From contig JBAYOV010000023.1 in NCBI GenBank assembly GCA_041678045.1, forward strand, positions 1 through 56,238: a DNA stretch of 56,238 nucleotides, in the 5' to 3' direction. The stretch is from UBA2357 sp041678045. Lineage in GTDB: Bacteria; Pseudomonadota; Gammaproteobacteria; Burkholderiales; Rhodocyclaceae. Shown here in pieces: positions 44,427-55,454 of the stretch (positions are counted from its first letter, which is position 1; each line of letters starts with the position of its first letter). Position numbers and translations under genes: made by a program. The notes beneath the pieces were generated by a model that was not told the origin of the DNA, searched no databases, and saw nothing but the letters and a program-made list of their open reading frames with translations.

Positions 44427-45614
44427 ATGCCTGCCTCATCCTCACGGCTGGCCCTGCTGCTTGCTGCGCTGGCCGCCATCGGACCCTTTGCCATCGATGC
44501 CTATTTGCCGGCCTTCCCGGCCATGGCCGAAGCCTTGTCGGCCAGCCAGCTGGAGGTGCAGCAGACGCTCACGGCCTACATGGCGACTTTCGCCCTCATG
44601 GCGTTGTGGCACGGGGCGCTGGCCGACCGCTTCGGGCGGCGCAACATCATCATCGTGTCCACCCTGGTGTTCGCCCTCGCCTCGCTGGTCTGCGCGCTGG
44701 CCAGTTCCATCGAGTGGCTGTGGCTGGGGCGGGCCTTGCAGGGTGCTTCCGGCGGGGCCGGCATGATTGTGGGCCGGGCGGTGGTGCGCGACCTGTTCGA
44801 CGGCGCCCAGGCCCAGCGCCTGATGTCGCGGGTGATGATGATTTTCGCGATTGCACCGGCCGTGGCGCCGATCATTGGCGGCGCGTTGCTGGTGCTTGCA
44901 GGCTGGCGCTCGGTCTTCATCTTCCTGGCGCTGTTTGCCGGCGTGCTGGCGTGGGCCACCTGGCGGCAGCTGCCGGAAACGCTCAAGCCGGAAGACCGCC
45001 ATTCACTGCATCCGGGGCGGCTGGGCAGGGCTTATGTGCAGGTGCTCACTGCGGGCGCCTTCCTGCTGCTGGCCGGTTCGCTGGCGCTCAACTTCAATGG
45101 TTTCTTCGTGTATGTGCTGTCCGCCCCGGTGTATCTGATGACACATCTGGGCGTGGGGGAAACCGGCTTTGCGTGGCTGTTCGGTCCCACGGTGCTCGGG
45201 CTGGTGGGCGGCTCCATGGTGTCGGGGCGGGTGGCCGGGCACTGGTCGCCGAAGAAGGCCATCCTGGTCGGCTATGGGGTGATGTTGCTCGCGGCGCTCA
45301 CCAATTTGGTGCATGCCGGTCTGATGCCGGCAACCCTGCCGTGGTCGGTCGTGCCGGTGGCGGTATACACGTTTGGCATGGCGCTGGCGATGCCCAGCCT
45401 GACCCTGCTTGCGCTCGACCTTTTCCCGTCGCGCCGGGGGCTGGCTTCAAGCTGCCAGAGCTTTCTTCAGGTCGGGGTGAATGCCGCCTCGGCCGGTTTG
45501 ATCGCCCCCATGCTGTGGGCCACGCCCTTCACCCTGAGCGTGGGCATGGCGAGCTTCCTGGCGCTTGGTCTGCTGAGCTTCCTGTGGTGGATGCGGCGGA
45601 CGCGACAGGGCTGA
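44427..45614 (+). CDS. Bcr/CflA-family MFS drug-efflux transporter
   Basis: 395 residues with twelve predicted membrane helices. The start has AAIGPFAIDAYLPAFPAMAEAL, diagnostic of Bcr/CflA, then ALADRFGRRNIIIVSTLVFA (the MFS loop 2-3 motif) and RALQGASGGAGMIVGRAVVRDLFD (motif C region). Known members export bicyclomycin, chloramphenicol, sulfonamides or cysteine; the substrate here is unknown. It converges on the rhodanese gene with 13 bases between the stops. Confidence 0.9.
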   Translation: MPASSSRLALLLAALAAIGPFAIDAYLPAFPAMAEALSASQLEVQQTLTAYMATFALMALWHGALADRFGRRNIIIVSTLVFALASLVCALASSIEWLWLGRALQGASGGAGMIVGRAVVRDLFDGAQAQRLMSRVMMIFAIAPAVAPIIGGALLVLAGWRSVFIFLALFAGVLAWATWRQLPETLKPEDRHSLHPGRLGRAYVQVLTAGAFLLLAGSLALNFNGFFVYVLSAPVYLMTHLGVGETGFAWLFGPTVLGLVGGSMVSGRVAGHWSPKKAILVGYGVMLLAALTNLVHAGLMPATLPWSVVPVAVYTFGMALAMPSLTLLALDLFPSRRGLASSCQSFLQVGVNAASAGLIAPMLWATPFTLSVGMASFLALGLLSFLWWMRRTRQG

Positions 45615-45627
45615 GGCTGCGTCGCGT

Positions 45628-46020
45628 TCAGCACTGTTCCCAGGGCAGGCCGTCGCAGCGCCAGCCATTCACCGAGTTGCGGTGGTGGCTGTCGTCCAGG
45701 TCGCCCTCGAAGCCGTGGGTGATGTTGATGACGTTGCTGAAGCCGGCGGCGAGCAGGGCTTCGCCGGCCGTTTCCGAGCGGTTGCCGCTGCGGCAGATCA
45801 GCAGCACCGGCCGCTCGCCGCTTTCGCCGGCCAGCTTCTTCACTTCGCCCACGAAGTGCGGGTTGATCTCCCAGTCCGGGCCGTCGTTCCACGAAACATG
45901 GATGGCGCCCACCGGGTGACCGACGAAGAGGTATTCGATTTCGCTGCGTACGTCGATCAGCAGGGCGTGCGGGTTTTGTTGCAGGAAGGCGTGCGCTTCG
46001 CGCGGGGTGAGGTGCTTCAT
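45628..46020 (-). CDS. Rhodanese-domain protein
   Basis: 130 residues from MKHLTPREAHAF; the open frame extends to 46146 without similarity. It is a single rhodanese domain: LLIDVRSEIEYLFVGHPVGAIHVSW and the active loop LLICRSGNRS with the catalytic Cys. It ends NSVNGWRCDGLPWEQC, with two extra Cys. It is probably a cytosolic sulfurtransferase that moves sulfur from a persulfide. No sulfur-pathway neighbour is obvious. Confidence 0.9.
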   Translation of the reverse strand: MKHLTPREAHAFLQQNPHALLIDVRSEIEYLFVGHPVGAIHVSWNDGPDWEINPHFVGEVKKLAGESGERPVLLICRSGNRSETAGEALLAAGFSNVINITHGFEGDLDDSHHRNSVNGWRCDGLPWEQC

Positions 46021-46087
46021 TTGAGGCTGTGCTCCTGTCGAAAGTGGGTTCGCCGGGGCCTGGGGGCAGGGCCGCAATATACGCAAT

Positions 46088-46879
46088 TTAAGCGCGGTTT
46101 GCGTCCTCATGCCGTTCGTGCGGGGTTTCTTCGCCCAGATAGGCACTGCGCACGGCCGGATGGTCGCGCAGTGCGCTGCCGCTGCCTTCCAGCGCGCAGC
46201 GGCCGGATTCCAGCACCCAGGCGCGGTCGGCCCGCGACAGGGCCAGGCCGGCGTTCTGCTCGACGAGCAGCAGGGTCACGCCCTGCTGGCGAATGTCGTC
46301 GATGAGGGCGTACACCTGTTCGACCATGATCGGCGCCAGCCCCATCGAGGGTTCATCGAGCAGCAGCAGGCGGGGCCGTGCGAGCAGGGCGCGGCCAATC
46401 GCCAGCATCTGCTGTTCGCCTCCCGACAGGGTGCCCGCCTGCTGCGCAAGACGCTCGCGGATGCGTGGCAGGCGGGTGAGCAGGCGCTCCATGTCTTCGC
46501 GCACGGCGGGGCTGTCGCTCCGGGCGTATGCGCCCAGTTGCAGGTTTTCGAGCACGCTGAGCTGAGCGAGAATACCGCGCCCCTCCGGCACCAGCGCGAT
46601 GCCGGCGCGCAGCCGTGTGTGGGCCGGCCAGCCGGTTACGTCCTGGCCGTCGAACAGCAGGCGTCCGCCGATGCGCCCGTCGTGCGATGGCAGGCTGCCG
46701 GCCAGCGCGTTCAGGGTGCTGCTCTTGCCGGCACCGTTCGCACCGATCAGGCAGCCCACCTGCCCGGCCTGCAGGCTCAGGCTGAGGCCATGCACCGCCG
46801 GCAGCTTGCCGTGGTGCACCGTCAGGGCGGTCACCTGCAGCAAGGGTGCGGCGGGGCCAGTGTCAGGCATGTGCGGCAT
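46088..46879 (-). CDS. livF: Branched-chain amino acid ABC transporter ATPase LivF
   Basis: 263 residues. Motifs are GANGAGKSSTLNAL (Walker A), TLSGGEQQMLAIGRALLARP (signature) and LLLLDEPSMGLAP (Walker B). LVPEGRGILAQLSVLENL and GLAPIMVEQVYALI mark LivF rather than other ABC proteins. It pairs with LivG, whose gene overlaps it upstream by 17 bases. No permease (livH, livM) or binding protein (livK) gene is next to them. Confidence 0.9.
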   Translation of the reverse strand: MPHMPDTGPAAPLLQVTALTVHHGKLPAVHGLSLSLQAGQVGCLIGANGAGKSSTLNALAGSLPSHDGRIGGRLLFDGQDVTGWPAHTRLRAGIALVPEGRGILAQLSVLENLQLGAYARSDSPAVREDMERLLTRLPRIRERLAQQAGTLSGGEQQMLAIGRALLARPRLLLLDEPSMGLAPIMVEQVYALIDDIRQQGVTLLLVEQNAGLALSRADRAWVLESGRCALEGSGSALRDHPAVRSAYLGEETPHERHEDANRA

Positions 46880-47699
46880 GGTTGCGTCCCAGATAGGCTT
46901 CGATGACCTGTGGATGGCGTATCACCTCGGCGGGCGTGCCCTGTGCAATCAAGCGGCCCGCATCGAGCACGCTGATCCGGTCGCACACTTGCCGTACCAG
47001 TGGCATGTCGTGCTCGATCAGCAACACGGTCACGCCGTCGCCACGAATGCGTTCGATGAGGGTGCGCAAGGCGCGGGTTTCGCTCGGGTTCATGCCGGCG
47101 GCGGGCTCGTCCAGCGCGAGCAGGGCGGGGCCGACCGCCAGGGCGCGGGCAATCTCCAGACGCCGCTGATCGCCATACGACAGGCTGTGTGCCACGTCGC
47201 CGGCCCGCCCGGCCAGGCCCACATAAGCGAGGCAGTCCCGTGCGCGCTGCAGCAAGGCCTGTTCTTCGGTGCGCCCGCCCGCGTGCCCGCACAGGCTCGC
47301 CAGCACGCCGGCGCGACCGTGACGGTGCGTGCCGACCAGCACGTTCTCGAGCACGCTCAGCTCGCGGAACACGCGCAGGTTCTGGAAGGTGCGCGCCAGG
47401 CCCTGCCGCGCAATGCGCTCCGGCCGGCCCAGCGGCAGGGGCTGGCCGTTGAGCAGTACCGTGCCGTGGTCGGGCTGGCAAAAACCGGTGATGACGTCGA
47501 ACAGGGTGGTCTTGCCCGCGCCGTTGGGGCCGATCAGGCCATGAATCTCGCCCGCCTGCAGGCTCAGCGACACCGAGGCGAGGGCCTCGACACCGCCAAA
47601 GCGCCGGCTCAGCTCACGCACTTCCAGCTGTGCCGGCTGGCCGGGACAGGGCAGGGGGGCGAGGGGTGGGGCGCTCGGGCGGTGGTGTGCTGGCGTCAT
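46863..47699 (-). CDS. livG: Branched-chain amino acid ABC transporter ATPase LivG
   Basis: 278 residues from ATG 47699; the frame runs further upstream but only into low-complexity Pro/Thr/His-rich codons. Motifs are GPNGAGKTTLFDVITGF (Walker A), RTFQNLRVFRELSVLENVLVG (typical LivG), SLSYGDQRRLEIARALA (signature) and LLALDEPAAGMNP (Walker B). It forms the ATPase pair of a Liv-type importer with LivF. It is divergent from pdxH. Confidence 0.88.
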   Translation of the reverse strand: MTPAHHRPSAPPLAPLPCPGQPAQLEVRELSRRFGGVEALASVSLSLQAGEIHGLIGPNGAGKTTLFDVITGFCQPDHGTVLLNGQPLPLGRPERIARQGLARTFQNLRVFRELSVLENVLVGTHRHGRAGVLASLCGHAGGRTEEQALLQRARDCLAYVGLAGRAGDVAHSLSYGDQRRLEIARALAVGPALLALDEPAAGMNPSETRALRTLIERIRGDGVTVLLIEHDMPLVRQVCDRISVLDAGRLIAQGTPAEVIRHPQVIEAYLGRNHAAHA

Positions 47700-47824
47700 G
47701 GCTGGCGTCGGTGTGCGTGTGTTGGGCACGTGTGTCGGTGCGCTGGTGTGCTTCAGGCCTGTCGACGAGGGCGTGCGCAGGCTGCATGGTAGCGAACCTG
47801 CTGCCCGGTGTGTGCAGTGCGGCG

Positions 47825-47830
47825 TAGAAT
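47825..47830 (+). promoter_or_regulatory. Candidate -10 box (TAGAAT) of pdxH
   Basis: TAGAAT lies 75 bases upstream of the pdxH ATG. The leader between them contains two near-repeats, CCCAACCCCAACCC. Confidence 0.35.
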
Positions 47831-47904
47831 GGGCGAATAACAGGTTCAATCCCAACCCCAACCCGGGCCGGATCAGGCCGGCCCCTTCCTGCCTGGAGTG
47901 TGTC

Positions 47905-48549
47905 ATGACAGACAAGCCGCTGGCCGATCTGCGCAAGAGTTATGAGCTCGGTGCGCTGGAAGAACATGAGGTGGCCAACGAGCCGCTGGAGCAGTTTCGC
48001 GAGTGGTTCGCCCATGCCCTGAAAAGCGGGGTGGCCGAACCGAATGCGATGACCGTGGCCACCGTCGGTGAACACGGCCGTCCTTCCACCCGCCCCGTGC
48101 TCATCAAGCATTACGATGCGCAGGGCATCGTGTGGTTCACCAACTACGCCAGCCGGAAAGGGCGCGAGCTGGCGGCCCATCCGTTTGCCGCGCTGCAGTT
48201 TCACTGGGTCGAGCTGGAGCGGGTGGTCCGCATCGAAGGCCGGGTAGAGAAGGTGTCGGCGGAGGAGTCGGATGCCTACTTCGCCAGCCGGCCGCTGAAC
48301 CACCGGATTGGCGCCTGGGCTTCGCACCAGAGCGAAGTGATTGCCAACCGTGGGGTGATTGTGGCGCGTGCGGCGGAGTATGGCCTCAAGTTCGGTCTCA
48401 AGCCCCCGCGTCCGCCGCACTGGGGGGGCTTCCGGCTGAAGCCGGATTACTGGGAGTTCTGGCAGGGCCGGGCTTCACGCCTGCACGACCGGATTGCCTA
48501 CCGTCTGCAGGACGATGGCCGCTGGCTGCGCGAGCGCCTGTCGCCCTGA
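47905..48549 (+). CDS. pdxH: Pyridoxine/pyridoxamine 5'-phosphate oxidase
   Basis: 214 residues from ATG 47905, which follows GGAG. Family segments are MTVATVGEHGRPSTRPVLIKHYD, VWFTNYASRKGRELAAHPFAAL, SRPLNHRIGAWASHQS, PPHWGGFRLKP and the C-terminal FWQGRASRLHDRIAY. These bind FMN and pyridoxal phosphate. It oxidises PNP or PMP to pyridoxal 5'-phosphate in the cytosol. Length and ending are standard. Confidence 0.96.
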   Translation: MTDKPLADLRKSYELGALEEHEVANEPLEQFREWFAHALKSGVAEPNAMTVATVGEHGRPSTRPVLIKHYDAQGIVWFTNYASRKGRELAAHPFAALQFHWVELERVVRIEGRVEKVSAEESDAYFASRPLNHRIGAWASHQSEVIANRGVIVARAAEYGLKFGLKPPRPPHWGGFRLKPDYWEFWQGRASRLHDRIAYRLQDDGRWLRERLSP

Positions 48550-48624
48550 TGCACCGCCCCCCCCCGGCGCCACGAGGGCGGGCGCCTGCAACCGCATTGC
48601 ATGAGCCGCAAGGAGAAACCGACG

Positions 48625-49224
48625 ATGAGCACGCATCAACAATCATGGACGCGCTGGCTGCTGGTGCTGTGCGTGGCCGGGTGGCTGAGCGGGTGCGCCA
48701 TGACGCCGCCGCGCGTCCTGCTGACCGAGGCCGAGGTGGTGCTGCACCACGGCAAGCCGACCCGCATCTGGAACAATCCGGACGGCACCCGCACCTTTGA
48801 ATACGCCACTCAGCCTTTCGGCACGCAGTGCTGGATGTTCACCGTCGACCGCGATGGCAAGGTGCGCGAGCAGTACGATGCGCTGTCGCGCTCGCATCTG
48901 GCCCGGGTGCGCCCCGGTCTGACGCAGGACGAGGTGCGGCGCCTGCTGGGGGCCGAGCGTTCGGTGCAGCGTTTCTCGAATTCGGGCGAGGAAGTGTGGG
49001 ACTGGAACATCGAGCGCACGATGCAGGGGGTGAGTGCAACCCGCTTCAATGTGCATTTTGTGGAGGGCAAGGTGCTGCGCACCAGTGAAAGCCACGAATA
49101 CCCCGCCGGGGACTGGCGCTTTGGCCTGGGCTACGGTTCGGGCGGTGGTGCTTACTGGGGGCTGGGCTGGGGCTGGCCGCGCTACCCCTATCATGGCCCC
49201 GGGCCTTACCCCTTCTGGTGGTAA
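48625..49224 (+). CDS. Lipoprotein with BamE/SmpA-like domain and Gly/Trp/Tyr-rich tail
   Basis: 199 residues from ATG 48625. A lipobox is visible in GWLSGCAM. The region VRPGLTQDEVRRLLGAERSVQRFSNSGEEVWDWNI has the SmpA/OmlA (BamE-like) pattern. Before it lies a related half-repeat, LTEAEVVLHHGKPTRIWNNPDGTRTFEY. The last 40 residues are rich in Gly, Tyr, Trp and Pro (GYGSGGGAYWGLGWGWPRYP). It should sit in the outer membrane or periplasm. It is probably not BamE itself, because of the length and tail. Confidence 0.75.
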   Translation: MSTHQQSWTRWLLVLCVAGWLSGCAMTPPRVLLTEAEVVLHHGKPTRIWNNPDGTRTFEYATQPFGTQCWMFTVDRDGKVREQYDALSRSHLARVRPGLTQDEVRRLLGAERSVQRFSNSGEEVWDWNIERTMQGVSATRFNVHFVEGKVLRTSESHEYPAGDWRFGLGYGSGGGAYWGLGWGWPRYPYHGPGPYPFWW

Positions 49225-49296
49225 GGCCCGGAAACGTCATCCGGTCACTCTCGTGGTGGGTGGCCGGCACGGTGACGGCGTGCGCCGCTCAGTGCA

Positions 49297-49704
49297 TCAG
49301 TTGATGCCGGCGGTGTTCATCGGCTCGCTGTAGCTGCGATCGACGGTGGGAATGTGCTTGGTCAGCCATTCCTTCAGGAAGCCGGTGGTCTCAGCGGTGA
49401 TTTCTGCCTCGCCAGCGCTGAACTTGGCGTGCAGGTCGCTACAGGTGTTGAGCAGGTTGTCATGCTCGGCCTTGTGGGCATCCAGACCGTCATAGCCGAT
49501 CTTGGCGAGGTTCTGCTCTTCGGAGGCGAAGTGCTCCTTCACGATGCCGAGCAGCTTGTCGAGGTTCTGACCGGTCTGTGCGCGGTCACCGCCTTCGGCC
49601 GAGCTGTGCAGGTCGTTGAGCGCCGCAAAAATCGCCTGGTGTTCCTGGTCATGGGCGCTGACTTTGGTGCCGAACTGCTCTTCGCTCCAGGTAATCAAAG
49701 ACAT
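49297..49704 (-). CDS. Bacteriohemerythrin
   Basis: 135 residues from ATG 49704, which follows GAGGAG; an in-frame TTG three codons earlier is less likely. The di-iron ligands are visible: HDQEH near the start, EHFASEEQ, HKAEHDNLL and KHIPTVDRSY. Such proteins bind oxygen reversibly and serve in oxygen supply, sensing or iron handling. A near-consensus FNR/ANR site lies about 95-110 bases upstream, which fits induction when oxygen is low. Confidence 0.93.
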   Translation of the reverse strand: MSLITWSEEQFGTKVSAHDQEHQAIFAALNDLHSSAEGGDRAQTGQNLDKLLGIVKEHFASEEQNLAKIGYDGLDAHKAEHDNLLNTCSDLHAKFSAGEAEITAETTGFLKEWLTKHIPTVDRSYSEPMNTAGIN

Positions 49705-49747
49705 CTTCTGCAATCTCCTCTCGATTTGAATGGTGGATGTTTTGCTT

Positions 49748-49766
49748 CCGACCCGCTCTGGGTCGG
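49748..49766. repeat. Perfect inverted repeat in the hemerythrin leader
   Basis: CCGACCC (49748-49754) and GGGTCGG (49760-49766) form a 7-base inverted repeat with a GCTCT spacer. It lies near the expected transcription start of the hemerythrin gene, so it is either a 5' stem-loop or a second regulator site. Confidence 0.45.
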
Positions 49767-49799
49767 TCGGTATTTGAACAGCTTGTCGCTGTCATTTTG

Positions 49800-49813
49800 T
49801 TGATGTATGTCAA
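49800..49813 (-). promoter_or_regulatory. FNR/ANR-type site upstream of the hemerythrin gene
   Basis: TTGAT-GTAT-GTCAA matches the FNR consensus TTGAT-N4-ATCAA at 9 of 10 positions. If it sits at -41.5, transcription would start near 49765, and CAAATA (minus strand, 49771-49776) would be the -10 element. Confidence 0.6.
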
Positions 49814-49848
49814 AAGAATGTGTGCACGCAATCGGCATGCCAGAAAAA

Positions 49849-50394
49849 TCATTCTGAATGATTTGATGCAGGTGAGGGACCCTTGAGCAGCTCCTGAATC
49901 TCCGGCAGTGGCATGAACAGCAACAAACCGTTTTCCGGCGCACGGCGAAACCCGAATCCCTCGTAGAACCCGGCGGCCCTGTTGTCCTTGGCATCGACGA
50001 CCAGGCCGATGCAGCCTGACAACTCTGCTGCCCGCATGACCTTCGACATGGCATCGATCAGCAGGGTTTGCCCCAGCCCCTGGCCCTGAAAACGCCTGTC
50101 GACGGCCAGGCGTGCCAGGCGAATCACGGGGAGCAAGTGGGTGGGCAAGCGGTATTTTTTGATGACAGCGGGCGAGAGCGCGCGGACGTCTACCGTCGCA
50201 TTGGTCAACGCGTAGTAGCCCGCCAGTGTGCCGCCGATTTCCGCGCAGGTTGTGCGGGTGACATTTCTCGCCTCGTGCTGCGCGGCCTGCTGTGCCAGAT
50301 ATTGGTTCAGCGCGGGCGTGCCGCAGTCGAAGCCTGAGCGTGCATCAAGAAGTGCCTTCGGCAGCCTGGAGAGTGGGTGAATCTTCGTTGACAT
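49849..50394 (-). CDS. TacT-type GNAT acetyltransferase toxin
   Basis: 181 residues from ATG 50394, which follows GAGG; GTG 50406 is also in frame. The pattern is that of TA-linked GNAT toxins: LLDARSGFDCGTPALNQYL, VIRLARLAVDRRFQGQGLGQTLL (acetyl-CoA loop) and AAGFYEGFGFRRA, which holds the catalytic Tyr. TacT-like toxins acetylate the amino acid on charged tRNA and stop translation. The gene overlaps the antitoxin gene by about 50 bases. All key residues are present, so it should be active. Confidence 0.88.
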   Translation of the reverse strand: MSTKIHPLSRLPKALLDARSGFDCGTPALNQYLAQQAAQHEARNVTRTTCAEIGGTLAGYYALTNATVDVRALSPAVIKKYRLPTHLLPVIRLARLAVDRRFQGQGLGQTLLIDAMSKVMRAAELSGCIGLVVDAKDNRAAGFYEGFGFRRAPENGLLLFMPLPEIQELLKGPSPASNHSE

Positions 50395-50683
50395 CAACGG
50401 CCTCACGGTATCTGGTCAGTGCCTTCTTCAGCTTCGCGTTCGGGGAACGTGGCTTCGCCAACTGCTCCAGAAACCACTCCGAGTCCCGTTCGGAGAGGGC
50501 GATGTTCTTCATTTCATGGCGGTCGATGAATGCCTGGGCATGCTGATGCACCACCTGAACGATATACGCGTTCACGGGGATGCCGGTCAGCGCCGCCGCG
50601 CGCTGGATCGTTTCCTGTACGTCCAGGGGAACCCTGGCCGTAATCCGGCCCTTCTCCGGATGATTCGCACGCTTGCGCAACAT
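50345..50683 (-). CDS. DUF1778 (TacA-type) antitoxin
   Basis: 112 residues. The N-terminus is a ribbon-helix-helix: KGRITARVPLDVQETIQRAAALTGIPVNAYIVQ. The C-terminal segment LSERDSEWFLEQLAKPRSPNAKLKKAL is the usual toxin-binding tail (compare FxxxLxxPPxPNxxL). It is the first gene of the module and should repress the operon with its partner. A palindrome lies 28 bases upstream of the ATG. Confidence 0.88.
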   Translation of the reverse strand: MLRKRANHPEKGRITARVPLDVQETIQRAAALTGIPVNAYIVQVVHQHAQAFIDRHEMKNIALSERDSEWFLEQLAKPRSPNAKLKKALTRYREAVDVNEDSPTLQAAEGTS

Positions 50684-50710
50684 GGTCGGTCACTCCGAGA
50701 GGTTGAAGAA

Positions 50711-50729
50711 TGGTGTCAATATGGCACCA
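50711..50729. promoter_or_regulatory. Candidate TacA operator
   Basis: TGGTGTC (50711-50717) and GGCACCA (50723-50729) form a 7-base inverted repeat with one mismatch and an AATAT spacer, just upstream of the DUF1778 gene. Confidence 0.5.
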
Positions 50730-50816
50730 ATTGTTTTTTTTGGCAATCTGCGCGTGGTGATGCCTCGGGCCGCAGGCTTTGCAGTGTTGCCGCCCAAGCG
50801 CTAGAATCCGCCTCTT

Positions 50817-50881
50817 GCCGAGGAGCGCTGCGACCCGCTGTTGACCGGGCCAGGCTCGGCAGTCGAAACAACGGCGCTCAC
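50817..50881 (+). ncRNA. SAH riboswitch in the metH leader
   Basis: The order of elements matches the S-adenosylhomocysteine riboswitch. GCCGAG (50817-50822) pairs with CTCGGC (50855-50860) as P1. GAGCGC (50823-50828) pairs with GCGCTC (50874-50879) as the pseudoknot. An inner stem closes around CCCG/CGGG, and CCAGGCTCGG and AACGGCGCTCA are typical conserved stretches. It begins about 10 bases after the TAGAAT box, so it is at the very 5' end of the mRNA. SAH riboswitches turn on SAH-recycling genes when SAH rises; metH is a known partner in Betaproteobacteria. Confidence 0.85.
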
Positions 50882-50987
50882 AAACCGGTCCGGCCGGGTT
50901 TGTGCTGCCGCTGTTCCTCCGTCCTTGTGTGCAGGCGCACTTTCCAGCCCCCGGCCATTCATGCTCCACGCCGTTCAGGAAACCGCC

Positions 50988-54761
<3,774 letters not shown>

Positions 54762-54787
54762 TCACGCACGTTTTCTCTGGAAGCGCT

Positions 54788-54814
54788 ACGGACGCCGCTG
54801 GCGTCCGTTTTTTT
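54788..54814 (+). terminator. Rho-independent terminator of metH
   Basis: ACGGACGCC (54788-54796) and GGCGTCCGT (54800-54808) form a perfect 9-base stem with a 3-base loop, followed directly by a run of seven T. It lies 26 bases past the metH stop. Confidence 0.88.
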
Positions 54815-54888
54815 GCCACGCACGCCCCTTCTTCAGCAATCAGTCTGGACGCGAATCCGGTGTGGTAGTCGACCAGCGTATCCAGTTG

Positions 54889-54964
54889 TTGCGTTTGGTG
54901 CACTTATTGCGTTTAATGCACTCAAATAATAGACAAGGCGCCACGGCCACCCGAAGGTGGCGCC
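54889..54964. promoter_or_regulatory. Direct repeats and hairpin upstream of the PIN-type TA pair
   Basis: TTGCGTTTGGTGCACT (54889-54904) recurs as TTGCGTTTAATGCACT (54907-54922), an 18-base period. They are followed by a perfect 8-base inverted repeat, GGCGCCAC (54937-54944) and GTGGCGCC (54957-54964). The repeats could be the binding sites of the downstream excisionase-like antitoxin. Confidence 0.45.
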
Positions 54965-54989
54965 AAAATCGGCTCGGCCTGGAGGAATC

Positions 54990-55454
54990 ATGGAAGTCAC
55001 AAAACGCACCCGCGCGCCACAGCCCGTTCTGCAAACGCCCGAGGAGCAGGACATGGCCCGTGCCGCCCAGAAATGCATCATGGCAGCCCTCGACCGCTCG
55101 CGGGCGCCGAGCATCCGCCTCGTCGCCGACGGAGAAACCGCCCTCGAATTGCCCCCGGACGTGCTGCGCGTGCTCGGGCAGGTCCTCGGCCTGATGAGTC
55201 AGGGCCGGCCCATCACCCTGCTGCCCGCCGACCAGGAATTCTCCACCGTCGAGGTCGCCCGCCTGCTCAACGTCTCACGCCCCTTCGTGATCAAGGAGAT
55301 CGAAGCCGGCCGGCTGGCCTGCCGCAAGGTGGGCAGCCACCGGCGCATCGCCCTTGCCGATCTGGATGCCTACCGCGAAGCCCTGCGTGCCCGGCAGGAA
55401 GCCGCCCTCGACGCCATGGCCAGCAACGCCGACGAGCTGGGGCTCGAATACTGA
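54990..55454 (+). CDS. Excisionase-type (MerR-like) HTH antitoxin
   Basis: 154 residues from ATG 54990, which follows GGAGGA. The C-terminal half has a MerR/excisionase-type HTH: FSTVEVARLLNVSRPFVIKEIEAGRLACRKVGSHRRIALADLDAYRE. The N-terminal half (LVADGETALELPPDVLRVLGQVLGLM) is a small alpha/beta region seen in antitoxins of PIN toxins. Its stop overlaps the toxin ATG by one base (TGATG). It should repress its own operon. No integrase gene accompanies it, which argues against a true excisionase. Confidence 0.82.
   Translation: MEVTKRTRAPQPVLQTPEEQDMARAAQKCIMAALDRSRAPSIRLVADGETALELPPDVLRVLGQVLGLMSQGRPITLLPADQEFSTVEVARLLNVSRPFVIKEIEAGRLACRKVGSHRRIALADLDAYREALRARQEAALDAMASNADELGLEY

Larger units (their letters stand above)
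50684..50987. promoter_or_regulatory. Divergent TacAT / metH regulatory region
   Basis: No gene is evident. From left to right the region holds the TacA operator (50711-50729), a run of T and the metH promoter (TTGCAG at 50779-50784, 17 bases, TAGAAT at 50802-50807). An SAH riboswitch follows, then an imperfect stem (CAAACCGG paired with CCGGGTTTG, 50881-50902) that may be part of the expression platform, and AGGA before the metH ATG. Confidence 0.65.

Noticed and set aside
50808..50987. Cobalamin riboswitch before metH
   Set aside because: No B12-box-like stretch is seen and the leader is too short. The elements match the SAH riboswitch instead.
54990..55454. True phage excisionase
   Set aside because: The HTH is excisionase-like, but the gene is coupled to a PIN toxin, is longer than Xis proteins and has no integrase next to it.
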